From positions 1,872,001 through 1,936,000 of the forward strand of contig NZ_CP015438.1 in NCBI RefSeq assembly GCF_001634285.1: a stretch of DNA of 64,000 nucleotides, read 5' to 3'. The position numbers were made by a program, and so were the translations under genes. The notes beneath the pieces were generated by a model, which did no database searches, had not been told where the DNA came from, and worked only from the letters and a program-made list of their open reading frames with translations. Source of the DNA: Anoxybacillus amylolyticus. Its GTDB lineage: Bacteria; Bacillota; Bacilli; Bacillales; Anoxybacillaceae. Positions 18,605 through 25,983 of the stretch are shown piece by piece. Each line of letters starts with the position of its first letter. Positions within the stretch are counted from its first letter, which is position 1.

Positions 18605-18784
18605 TTTTATGACAAAAATCGACAGTATTTTTCGCGAAAATTCTATATTATTTTAATTGTTCTACGAACGGATCATTCCGTTCTTTATTATATAAGTTCA
18701 GGTTGAAAAAATGATATAAGTGAGTAAATCAATATTTTATAGAGGGAGCATTCCTGTTAGAAAGGTTTTGGGGGACTTGAAAGA
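18605..18784. other. Stretch between two insertion sequences
   Basis: About 180 bp without a gene. GAACGGA / TCCGTTC (18666-18682) forms a small hairpin followed by TTTATTAT. The text TCAATATTTTATAGAGGGAG (near 18728-18747) resembles ATCAACATTTCTAGAGGGAG before the gene at 20539, so both flanks of the IS110 share a similar sequence. Confidence 0.4.
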
Positions 18785-18791
18785 AAAAAGC

Positions 18792-18846
18792 CCTCTTGGT
18801 ATGATGCAGGGGTGTCAACAAGCACCTAACATCAGACCAAGGAGGA
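18792..18846 (+). promoter_or_regulatory. Hairpin hiding the IS110 transposase ribosome site
   Basis: CCCTCTTGGTATGATG (18792-18807) pairs imperfectly with CATCAGACCAAGGAGG (18831-18846). The AAGGAGG ribosome site (18840-18846) is inside the stem, so translation from incoming transcripts would be blocked. This is a known self-protection device of insertion sequences; here it is inferred from sequence. Confidence 0.6.
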
Positions 18847-18853
18847 CTCTACA

Positions 18854-20139
18854 ATGAATTGTACACAAAATCGCAAAATTGAACAAGTCACTGATCAAAC
18901 ATTAGTGATTGGAATGGATATTGCCAAGCAAAAGCATTTTGCAGCGATGGTGGACGCGCGGGGAAGGGAGCTGAAGAAGCGGTTTCCGGTGTTCCAGTCA
19001 AGAGCCGGATTCGAGCAGTTCTATGCGTTGATTCAAGAGGCGATGAGGGAATTTGGCAAAACGGAAGTGATCGTCGGAATCGAACCGACCGGACATTACT
19101 GGTTGAACCTCGCCTATTTCCTCGAGGAAAAAGGGATCCCATTGGTCATGGTCAACCCGATGCACGTCAAACGGTCGAAAGAACTGGACGACAACTTGCC
19201 AACGAAGCATGATGCCAAAGACGCCCTAGTCATCGCAAGACTGGTCAAAGACGGACGCTTTAGCTATCCCCCCGCATTCTCCACGAGGTGGAAGCGGAAT
19301 TGCGGGCAGGAAGCACGTTTCGAGAGTCATTAATCAAGGAACGGAATGCCGTCCACAATCAAATGATTCGCTGGCTGGATCGGTACTTCCCTGAGTTTGT
19401 GCAGGTGTTTCCGTCGTTCGGAAAAATCGCGTTGGCGGTCTTAGAAAACACGCCATTTCCGATGGACATCGCCGATCAGACGGTCGAAGGGCTCATGGAG
19501 CGATACCGTCAAAGCGAAGGACTCCAATGTCCGCAAAAACCGAAAATTCAAAAGCTGGTAGAGGTCTCTCGCCATTCGATTGGCATCACACAAGGACAAC
19601 AGATGGCCCGTATCGAAATCGCCACGTTGGTCCGCCGATATCGCCAATTGGAACAAGAGATCGCAGCGTTGACGGAAGAGTTAACTGCCTTTGCACAAAC
19701 AACGGTGGAGTACGAATGGCTTCAAACGATTCCAGGGCTAGGAGATGCGACGATTGTGGAATTGTTGTCGGAAATCGGGAGTTTTCATCAGTACCAAGAT
19801 CCGCGGCAGCTGATCAAATTAGCGGGCTTGACGTTGAAAGAAAACTCCTCAGGGCAACACAAGGGGCAAAAACGAATCTCGAAGCGAGGACGAAAACGGC
19901 TACTCGCCCTCCTCTTTCGGGTGATGATGCCACTCATTCGCCATAATGAGGCGTTCCGGAAGTTGCACGAGTACTATACGACACGCCCCGTTAACCCTTT
20001 GCGTAAGAAGCAATCGATCGTCGTGTTATGTGGCAAGCTATTGAAGATTCTATACGCGGTTGGTGTGAAACAGCAAGCATTTGATGGGGAACGAATGATG
20101 CAAGATATCTTTTCCCAATCCCAAGCGCAGGCAGCCTAG
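18854..20139 (+). pseudogene. IS110-family DEDD transposase, single frameshift
   Basis: Two overlapping frames make one protein. The first (from ATG 18854) has VIGMDIAKQKHFAA, VGIEPTGHYW and DAKDALVIARLVKDG, the RuvC-like DEDD acids. At the six-C run 19268-19273 the frame is lost after FSYP; restoring one C gives the expected continuation into EAELRAGSTF. The second part has PGLGDATIVELLSEIGSF and LTLKENSSGQHKG with the catalytic Ser of the Tnp_20 domain, and ends at 20139. A mutated homopolymer or an assembly error are both possible. Full length would be about 430 residues. Confidence 0.85.
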
Positions 20140-20450
20140 AGTCGCCTCCTTTCGCAAAAAGAACTGTCTGAACAACCAGATGACACGGAGAAGCTGGCAC
20201 GATTTCATCCATTCGACCTAGAGTCCCTTAAGGAGCTTAGCCGGCCTCTGCCTGGTGAAGAGACCGAACGAAGGAATGTTGGCACAAGGATGCCCAGAGA
20301 CATGGGAGGGTTCGTCCTCATCAGTTGTGCAGAGATCCAAGGTGCATCGCATACACATCCCCCCACTGGAGTGAAAAATACAAAAATACCCAGTGGCCGC
20401 GAAGCGCACCCATGGACTGTTAGATATCAACAAAAATTCAAAAGTATGTG
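20140..20450 (+). ncRNA. Candidate IS110 bridge-RNA region
   Basis: About 310 bp after the transposase stop with no ORF but higher GC than nearby DNA and several stem-like stretches (for example CTTAAGGAGCTTAGCC and GGCCTCTGCCTGGTGAAGAG). In IS110-family elements a structured RNA from a non-coding end pairs with donor and target DNA; in the IS1111 group it lies at this 3' side. The RNA limits and loops are not resolved here. Confidence 0.4.
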
Positions 20451-20538
20451 ATGAGTTTTGTCGAAAAATATTTTTTTGGCACCCCTAAGATGCCAAGAAA
20501 CCTTGATATATCAACATTTCTAGAGGGAGTAGATGAAA

Positions 20539-20772
20539 ATGGATGAACAGTTAAGAGTTTTTTTGGAAGATTTAATTACACTTATTCAAGAAAAGTACAA
20601 TGAAACATTAACGGTGCCTGCTGATGAATCTGCTGAAGACAAATTTTTCAGATTGGGTTCAAATTTCGCATACTTTGATATACTTGATTTGATTGATTCT
20701 CAATTGATAGCACATGGGCTAGATTCTAATTCCCTAGGGAAAATATCCCCAACATTGGGTGAGAAGATTTAA
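20539..20772 (+). CDS. Small acidic protein, unknown
   Basis: 77 residues (MDEQLRVFLEDLITLIQEKY...). ATG 20539 lies 9 nt after GAGGGAG; ATG 20533 is only 3 nt away and less likely. Mostly helical, acidic, no membrane segment (FFRLGSNFAYFDILDLIDSQLI). Size, charge and place in an accessory module fit an immunity or antitoxin-type protein, but no family is recognised. Repeat R2 starts 11 bp after its stop. Confidence 0.5.
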   Translation: MDEQLRVFLEDLITLIQEKYNETLTVPADESAEDKFFRLGSNFAYFDILDLIDSQLIAHGLDSNSLGKISPTLGEKI

Positions 20773-20782
20773 GATGCTCGTT

Positions 20783-20871
20783 GGCGTGGTACCTGTCACG
20801 CCCCGAGGATTGTCGAGATTTGTAGAAACAGAGAGTCATAGCGTGGCTCTCTGTTTTTGCATGTGTGCTCC
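20783..20871 (+). repeat. R repeat copy 2
   Basis: Best-preserved copy: GGCGTG(GTACCTGT)CACGCC at 20783-20802, then CCGAGGATTGTCGAGATTTG, then the AAACAGAGAG / CTCTCTGTTT terminator stem and GCATGTGTGCTCC. It ends the module of the small acidic gene and directly precedes the leader of rpn copy 2. Confidence 0.92.
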
Positions 20872-21136
20872 ACATGATGGCAAGGTGCCGCACCACGCAG
20901 AATGACGAACGTTGCAAGAGTAGCAGGTAAAGCGAAATCTATTCCCCTGCCAATTTCCCAAAAACGAGATAACAAAAATTCATTTTTATCGCATCCAAGA
21001 GCCAATTTCCCTGACTTTTTTGCTTTTTATCGCAAAAAAAGAACGCTAGAAAATCCATTTTCCCCATTTGCATTTCCCTTATTCCTCTATTTTAATCAAG
21101 TTGTACTCTCCTACATTCCACGAAAGGATGATCCTC
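20872..21136 (+). promoter_or_regulatory. Conserved leader of rpn copy 2
   Basis: 265 bp almost identical to the leader at 29611-29877. It contains TTTTTTGC / GCAAAAAA (about 21021-21042) and GAAAATCCATTTTC, two inverted repeats. The related leader before the subtype I copy at 24788 keeps both stems with different bases (TTCGCT / AGCGAA; GGAAAATTCAATTTTCC), which suggests a selected structure. No clear SigA promoter identified. Confidence 0.55.
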
Positions 21137-22048
21137 ATGCAATACCTCGATTTGGAAATGGACTTTATGTTCAAGCAGATGTTTGGCCATCCGAGCCGAA
21201 AGTCGATTACGATGGCGTTTTTAAACGCGCTTTTGCATCGGACAGGCGATGACCGAATCGTCGATGTGCAGTTTGAAAATACTGAGCTAACGAAAGAAAC
21301 AGAAGACGGAAAAACAGGGCGGTTAGATGTCATTGTCCGTACGAATCTTGGGGAACGCATTCATGTCGAGATTCAAATCATCCCCCAATATAGTATGCCC
21401 GAACGGCTGTTGTACTACTGGGCGCGTCTGTTTTCGTCCTCGCTTTCAAAAGGAGAACCGTATTCCGCCCTTCCCCCGACCATTATGATCGCGATCCTCA
21501 ACTATCCGTTCTTTCCGCATGAAACGGACCGCTTTCACACCGTATTTCACATCCGTGAAGATGAAGAACAGTTTCTCTGGAGCAATCATCTTGAATTTCA
21601 TGTGCTTGATTTGTCACAATTTATGGTAAAATGGAAGAAATACCGCCGGGATGTGAAGCAATCACCCGAATGGCCGTGGCTGACGATGTTGTCCGCTGTG
21701 GATGGGCGGACAAAAAAGGTTGATGAAGAAATGGTTCGCGAATTGGAGGGAGTCGCGATGACAGAACAAGAAATTTTAGAGGCGTTAGAAGAATGGCAAA
21801 GTTTGAGCGTCGACCCGGAAAACCGCTACGCATACGAAATGCGGTTGAAATGGCTGCTTGATCAATTATCGAACATTCGCGGAAGTCGGGAAGAAGGGTT
21901 GAAAGAAGGATTGGAAAAAGGATTACAACAAGGACTGCAGCAAGAAAAACGCCAGATCGCGAAAAAGATGCTGGAGAAAGGGTACGACGTACAGACGATC
22001 CATGAACTGACGGAGTTGTCTTTGGAAGAGATTGAGAAGCTGAAGTGA
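21137..22048 (+). CDS. Rpn-family PD-(D/E)XK nuclease, copy 2 (subtype II)
   Basis: 303 residues, intact; ATG 21137 behind GAAAGGATG. Nuclease core: GRLDVIVRT (D64) and RIHVEIQ (E78, Q80), followed by MPERLLYYWARLFSSSL. A second half carries the intragenic start (21758) and the repeat region GSREEGLKEGLEKGLQQGLQQ, ending with tail type alpha (KKMLEKGYDVQTIHELTELSLEEIEKLK broken by a short linker). R2 and a conserved leader lie upstream. Known Rpn proteins are DNA nucleases that raise recombination and restrict phage; here the role is inferred. Confidence 0.88.
   Translation: MQYLDLEMDFMFKQMFGHPSRKSITMAFLNALLHRTGDDRIVDVQFENTELTKETEDGKTGRLDVIVRTNLGERIHVEIQIIPQYSMPERLLYYWARLFSSSLSKGEPYSALPPTIMIAILNYPFFPHETDRFHTVFHIREDEEQFLWSNHLEFHVLDLSQFMVKWKKYRRDVKQSPEWPWLTMLSAVDGRTKKVDEEMVRELEGVAMTEQEILEALEEWQSLSVDPENRYAYEMRLKWLLDQLSNIRGSREEGLKEGLEKGLQQGLQQEKRQIAKKMLEKGYDVQTIHELTELSLEEIEKLK
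21758..22048 (+). CDS. Predicted intragenic Rpn short form (antitoxin), copy 2
   Basis: ATG 21758 follows TGGAGGG (21744-21750) with 7-nt spacing, an excellent ribosome site inside a coding sequence. It would give 96 residues (MTEQEILEALEEWQSLSVDP...) without the nuclease core. The same site is conserved in copies 3 and 5. Confidence 0.65.
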   Translation: MTEQEILEALEEWQSLSVDPENRYAYEMRLKWLLDQLSNIRGSREEGLKEGLEKGLQQGLQQEKRQIAKKMLEKGYDVQTIHELTELSLEEIEKLK

Positions 22049-22134
22049 TATCGTGCTTGTCAAAATCCAAAGAAACTCGTGGATTTTGCACGCTTGTTCC
22101 CCCTTTTTTAAACATGAACATGACCTTATATAAC

Positions 22135-22163
22135 CAAGGGAGCCATCCGGCTCTCTTTAATCA
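22135..22163 (+). terminator. Terminator after rpn copy 2
   Basis: AGGGAGCC / GGCTCTCT with a 4-nt loop and TTT. The same hairpin and its flank (CATGA...CTTATATAAC) follow rpn copy 6 near 35878, so this terminator travels with the rpn tail. Confidence 0.7.
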
Positions 22164-22239
22164 TGTATGCGTGTGTGTCAGTAAGAAGGAAAAACCGACT
22201 CTTATTTAGCAAAAAATGCTCAAACTTTCCTGTTGGTTT

Positions 22240-22281
22240 CTACAATATTCTACAGTATTCTCCATTTTCTTTCAGTACAAT
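22240..22281 (+). promoter_or_regulatory. Control element shared with the nuclease operon at 31.9 kb
   Basis: Two 10-bp tandem repeats, CTACAATATT and CTACAGTATT (22240-22259), then TTTCAGTACAATTGAAT with TACAAT at 22276-22281 as a likely -10. The same arrangement with identical 36-bp spacing occurs at 31870-31911. Confidence 0.6.
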
Positions 22282-22321
22282 TGAATCGGGGAATGTGCTC
22301 AATTTTAGGGGAGGGGATTGG

Positions 22322-22838
22322 AGTGACGACGATTTGCAAAGCGGATTATTATTATGGTGCGCTGCTCTCTGCACTAGTGAATGGGGGATTGGCACCAGCG
22401 TTGTTTGAAAAAGAAAACGACAGTCGGCAAATATATACAGTCACGACAAATAAAACGAGTTACATCATCTACACGAAGTATCATACTACCCCATCAGGCT
22501 CCAAAGATTTTACTTGGTCTTTTTCATTCAGTGATAATGAAATTGAGGAAATTATCAATATTCACCAAGAAAATCAAGAAAAGACGCTAATTTTTGCTTT
22601 TATTTGCGGCCAGAAGCAATTAAGCGACTACAATCAAATCATTGCCATTGTCTACTGGAACGAATTTGTTGCATGTGTCGATATAGACAAAAAGCAATTC
22701 CGTGGGACACCACGGCTATCGGTGAGAGCGGTCAAAGGCTCTCCGCGTTTACGCATTTACGGAAGCAAGCGTGCTGATATACTCGATGGCAAAGACAATA
22801 CGATAAAAATCGAAAGGAATCGGTTGAGAGAGTTGTAA
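22322..22838 (+). CDS. Unknown protein in a defence-type module
   Basis: 171-172 residues. GTG 22322 follows AGGGGAGGGG; the longer open frame to 22233 would include the shared control element and is rejected. Mixed alpha/beta composition with strands such as KTSYIIYTKYHTTP and KTLIFAFICGQKQ, and a basic C-terminus (SPRLRIYGSKRAD). The beta-rich core could be nuclease-like, but no catalytic set is clear. It is followed after about 100 bp by a GIY-YIG-like gene, and its promoter region matches that of a PD-(D/E)XK operon, so a defence role is plausible but not shown. Confidence 0.6.
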
Positions 22839-22942
22839 TAAGTGTAGACGAGCTCAAATATGGGGAATAAGAGATATCCTGATTTATGGTAGCTGTTGAA
22901 ATGGTGCGGCAAAACAGTGAAAAGCTTTGAAGGAGCTATCAA

Positions 22943-23389
22943 ATGAAAGAATTAAAAGCAAAGTTACTATCAGTGGTTAGATTAACAGGAACCGTCATTT
23001 CTGAAGATCAAATACAAATATTGGACAGAGGAGTTCCACATAAGCCAGCAGGTTTGCCACGTGGGAAAATGGGGATTTACTCCTTTGTTTATAAGGATGA
23101 ATTTTTAAAAATTGGAAAGGTTGGTCCGAATAGTGATGCAAGGTTTAGAAGCCAGCACTATGTTCCAACAAGTTCCCAAAGCAATTTAGCAAAATCCATT
23201 TTGAATGACCCGGATTTTAAATGTTTTAACTTAACTGAAGATATTGTCGGAGATTGGATTAAACAGAATATAAGAAGAATCGACTTTATGATAGATGCAT
23301 CGTTGGGGATTTTTGTATTAAATCTAATCGAGGCATTCTTGCATTTAAAATTTAAACCGAAATACGAGGGATATAAAAGCCAAAGGTAG
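22943..23389 (+). CDS. GIY-YIG-like nuclease-fold protein
   Basis: 148 residues, ATG 22943 with GAAGGAG upstream. The GIY-YIG pattern is visible: MGIYSFVYKDEFLKIGKVG (about residues 43-61), the conserved Arg region DARFRSQHY, and a C-terminal Glu in NLIEAFLHLKF. GIY-YIG enzymes cut DNA with one metal ion and occur in homing, repair and restriction. The preceding 172-residue gene is on the same strand with a 104-bp gap. R3 follows 8 bp after the stop. Confidence 0.75.
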   Translation: MKELKAKLLSVVRLTGTVISEDQIQILDRGVPHKPAGLPRGKMGIYSFVYKDEFLKIGKVGPNSDARFRSQHYVPTSSQSNLAKSILNDPDFKCFNLTEDIVGDWIKQNIRRIDFMIDASLGIFVLNLIEAFLHLKFKPKYEGYKSQR

Positions 23390-23396
23390 CTTATTA

Positions 23397-23480
23397 GCGT
23401 GCCTGTCACGCCCCGAGGATTGTCGAGATTTGTAGAAACAGAGAGTCATAGCGTGGCTCTCTGTTTTGCATGTATGCTCC
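23397..23480 (+). repeat. R repeat copy 3
   Basis: GCGTG(CCTGT)CACGC hairpin 1, then the same spacer as R2 and the AAACAGAGAG / CTCTCTGTTT terminator. It lies between the GIY-YIG gene and the leader of rpn copy 3. Confidence 0.92.
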
Positions 23481-23684
23481 TCAAACCCTATTCCCTTGCC
23501 ACCAATTATAAACGCAATAACAAAAATTCATTTTTCCCCTCATTAAAAGCCGATTTCCCTGACTTTTTTGCTTTTTATCGCAAAAAAGAACGCTAGAAAA
23601 TCCATTTTCCCCCATTTGCATTTCCCGTATTCCTCTGCTTTAATCAAGTTGTACTCTCCTAAATTCCTCGAAAAGATGATCCTC
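23481..23684 (+). promoter_or_regulatory. Leader of rpn copy 3
   Basis: Shorter version of the rpn leader; from GACTTTTTTGC (near 23560) onward it is nearly identical to the copy 2 leader, including both inverted repeats. The first 60 bp after R differ. Confidence 0.5.
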
Positions 23685-24593
23685 ATGCAATACCTCGATT
23701 TGGAAATGGACTTTATGTTCAAGCAGATGTTTGGCCATCCGAGCCGAAAGTCGATTACGATGGCGTTTTTAAACGCGCTGTTGCATCGAACAGGGGACGA
23801 CCGCATCGTCGATGTGCAATTTGAAAACACCGAGTTGACGAAAGAGACGGAAGAAGGAAAAACGGGTCGGTTAGACGTGCTCGTGCGCACCGATCGCGGC
23901 GAACGCATTCATGTAGAAATTCAAATTATCCCGCAATACGGCATGCCTGAACGGCTGTTGTACTACTGGGCGCGGCTGTTTTCGTCCTCACTGTCGAAAG
24001 GAGAACCGTACGCTACGCTTCCACCGACAATTATGATCGCGATCCTCAACTATCCGCTTTTTCCACACGAAACGGACCGCTTTCACACCGTATTTCACAT
24101 CCGAGAAGACGAGGAACAGTTTCTTTGGAGCCCGCACCTTGAATTCCATGCGCTCGATCTGTCGCAATTTATGGTAAAATGGAAGAAATACCGCCGTGAT
24201 GTGAAACGGTCACCGGAATGGCCGTGGTTGATGATGTTATCGGCTGTCGATAGCCGAACGAAGAAAATCGATGAACAAATGTTGCACGAATTGGAGGGAA
24301 TCGCGATGACCGAACAAGAAATTTTAGAAGCATTGGAAGAGTGGCAAAGTTTAAGCGTCGACCCAGAAAACCGCTACGCATACGAAATGCGGCTCAAATG
24401 GCTGCTTGACCAGCTGTCCAACATCCGCGGCGAACGGCAAGCGGGATTGGAACAAGGTCGAGAAGAAGGCATGAAGCAAAAAGAGCGGGAAATGATTAGG
24501 AAAATGATCGAAAAAGGAATGAGCATTGCCGAGATTGCCAATATACTTGATTTGACGGAGGAAGAAATGAGAGAACGATTGAAAGATTCGTGA
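23685..24593 (+). CDS. Rpn-family PD-(D/E)XK nuclease, copy 3 (subtype II)
   Basis: 302 residues, intact, starting MQYLDLEMDFMFKQM at ATG 23685 (GAAAAGATG before it). Nuclease residues as in copy 2 (GRLDVLVRT; RIHVEIQ). It differs mainly at the end: a shorter repeat block (ERQAGLEQGREEGMKQ) and tail type beta (MIEKGMSIAEIANILDLTEEE). Intragenic start at 24306. A damaged subtype I copy follows directly, so two rpn genes stand in tandem. Confidence 0.88.
   Translation: MQYLDLEMDFMFKQMFGHPSRKSITMAFLNALLHRTGDDRIVDVQFENTELTKETEEGKTGRLDVLVRTDRGERIHVEIQIIPQYGMPERLLYYWARLFSSSLSKGEPYATLPPTIMIAILNYPLFPHETDRFHTVFHIREDEEQFLWSPHLEFHALDLSQFMVKWKKYRRDVKRSPEWPWLMMLSAVDSRTKKIDEQMLHELEGIAMTEQEILEALEEWQSLSVDPENRYAYEMRLKWLLDQLSNIRGERQAGLEQGREEGMKQKEREMIRKMIEKGMSIAEIANILDLTEEEMRERLKDS
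24306..24593 (+). CDS. Predicted intragenic Rpn short form (antitoxin), copy 3
   Basis: ATG 24306 follows TGGAGGG (24292-24298), 7-nt spacing; 95 residues in frame with the long form. It lacks the nuclease core and carries tail type beta. Confidence 0.65.
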   Translation: MTEQEILEALEEWQSLSVDPENRYAYEMRLKWLLDQLSNIRGERQAGLEQGREEGMKQKEREMIRKMIEKGMSIAEIANILDLTEEEMRERLKDS

Positions 24594-24787
24594 GTGGATT
24601 TTGGAAGTTCGCCATTTTTTAGTGAAAATTCATTCGCAAAAGAGCTCTTTTATCAGGTTCGCTTCGCTTTTTATAGTTATAGCGAAAAAAAACGTTGGAA
24701 AATTCAATTTTCCGTGTTTGCTTCTTTCGCTCTTTTCTATTTTAATAAAAACGCACGAAACAATACTTGATGTCGTGAGGTGATTCG

Positions 24788-25383
24788 ATGGCCGCTGACC
24801 ACGACCGCTTGTTTAAAGAGCTGATCCAAACATTTTTTGAAGAGTTTATCCTTTCCCCGCCATGCACGAGCATATCGACTTTCAGCACGTGTCGTTTTTG
24901 TCGGAGGAGCTGTTCACCGATGTGACGGCGGGGGAGAAGTATCGCGTCGATTTGTTAGTCGAAACGAAGTTGAAAGGGGAAGATGGCCTGATTATCGTCC
25001 ATATTGAAAATCAAAGTTACGTGCAGCCATCGTTTCCAGAGCGGATGTTTGTTTACTTTAGCCGCTTGTTTGAAAAACACCGGAAGCGCATGTTACCGAT
25101 TGCGGTATTTAGCTACGACTACCTTCGCAATGAACCTTCATCGTTTACACTCCAATTTCCGTTTCTCGATGTGCTTCAATTCCGATTTCTTACGGTTGAA
25201 TTGCGCAAACAAAACTGGCGTGATTATATTCGCCATGACAACTCAATCGCTGCTGCGTTGTTGAGCAAAATGGGTTATACTGAAAGTGAACGAATCGAAT
25301 GGAAAAAAGGAATGGCGGCAAAAGAGATTGCGGGTCTTACTGATCTTGCGGAAGAAGAAGTTCGTAATTTGCTTAAAGATTGA
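24788..25383 (+). pseudogene. Rpn-family gene copy 4 (subtype I), frameshifted and internally deleted
   Basis: Starts MAADHDRLFKELIQTFFEEF at ATG 24788 behind GAGGTGATT, then loses frame near 24852 where a few bases present in copy 1 are missing. The second frame (MHEHIDFQHVSFLSEELF...) carries the nuclease motif VDLLVETK and VHIENQ. After KMGYTESERIEWKKG it jumps to the tail (AAKEIAGLTDLAEEEVRNLL), so the middle, with the intragenic start and the repeat block, is deleted. The predicted antitoxin and an intact nuclease frame are both gone. Its leader preserves the rpn leader stems. Confidence 0.85.
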
Positions 25384-25434
25384 TTTATGCCTGCCACAAG
25401 AATGCGCTATACATTGTTAAAGGGGGACAAATAG

Positions 25435-25632
25435 ATGAATAACGCAAAGGAAAAATTAATCGAATTGATCAAAGAGATGTCTGAAGGAGAAATTGAAAAA
25501 GTTTTAGATTTTGTGGAATATTTAATGAAAAAACAAGAAAAGCAACTCGTTCATGATTTAAGTAAAGCAAGTGAAACAAGTATAGATTTTTGGAACAACG
25601 ATGTGGATGATGAGGTATGGAATCATGTATAA
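25435..25632 (+). CDS. DUF2281-like antitoxin of a MazF-type pair
   Basis: 65 residues, ATG behind AAAGGGGGAC. The sequence AKEKLIELIKEMSEGEIEKV then LDFVEYLMKKQEK is typical of small helical antitoxins annotated as DUF2281. The end is acidic (DFWNNDVDDEVWNHV), as expected for a segment that wraps a toxin. It overlaps the downstream MazF-like gene by 8 nt, so the two are translationally coupled. Confidence 0.8.
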   Translation: MNNAKEKLIELIKEMSEGEIEKVLDFVEYLMKKQEKQLVHDLSKASETSIDFWNNDVDDEVWNHV

Positions 25633-25975
25633 ACAAGGCGACATTGTCCTTATCCCGATTCCATTCAGTAATTTATCTGTAACGAAACAGCGACCTGTTC
25701 TTGTTTTATCAAATGACATGTATAACCAACAAACAGAAGATTTGCTCGTAGCTGCGATTACATCCCAACTGAAAAATATCGACTATTCTATTATCATCAA
25801 TCCATCGGATTTGACTGAAGGAAGCTTGAAAGTGACTTCTGCGATTAGAGCGGATAAAATTTATACGCTGTCTAAAGAGATTGTGCTCAAAAAATTCGGT
25901 AGTGTAAGCAAGGAAGTGGTGCAAAATGTAGTGTTAAAGCTGAATCATTTATATACATCCAAATTGACATTTTAA
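25625..25975 (+). CDS. MazF/PemK-like endoribonuclease toxin
   Basis: 116 residues from ATG 25625 (MYKQGDIVLIPIPFSNLSVT). The N-terminal pattern G-D-I-V-x-I-P-I-P-F-S and KQRPVLVLSND is the MazF/PemK fold (SH3-like barrel), which cleaves mRNA. It starts inside the antitoxin stop region (GGAATCATG), consistent with coupling. The IS630 transposase stop lies only 8 bp beyond its own stop, so the module was nearly cut by that insertion but remains intact. Confidence 0.85.
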   Translation: MYKQGDIVLIPIPFSNLSVTKQRPVLVLSNDMYNQQTEDLLVAAITSQLKNIDYSIIINPSDLTEGSLKVTSAIRADKIYTLSKEIVLKKFGSVSKEVVQNVVLKLNHLYTSKLTF

Positions 25976-25983
25976 CCTCTGGT

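Larger units (their letters stand above)
18785..20455 (+). mobile_element. IS110-family element, frameshifted, with long 3' non-coding end
   Basis: Edges are approximate because IS110 elements lack ordinary inverted repeats. Left: an inverted repeat (18792-18807 / 18831-18846). Centre: one transposase gene split by a frameshift. Right: about 310 bp without an ORF (20140-20450), where IS1111-type members of the family encode their bridge RNA. No target duplication expected or seen. Confidence 0.7.

Noticed and set aside
20872-20935. Reading the R2 3' flank (GTGTGCTCCACATGATGG) as an intact intron 5' end
   Set aside because: After the GTGYG-like start it does not follow the domain I consensus that is clear at 31605; similarity is limited to a few bases.
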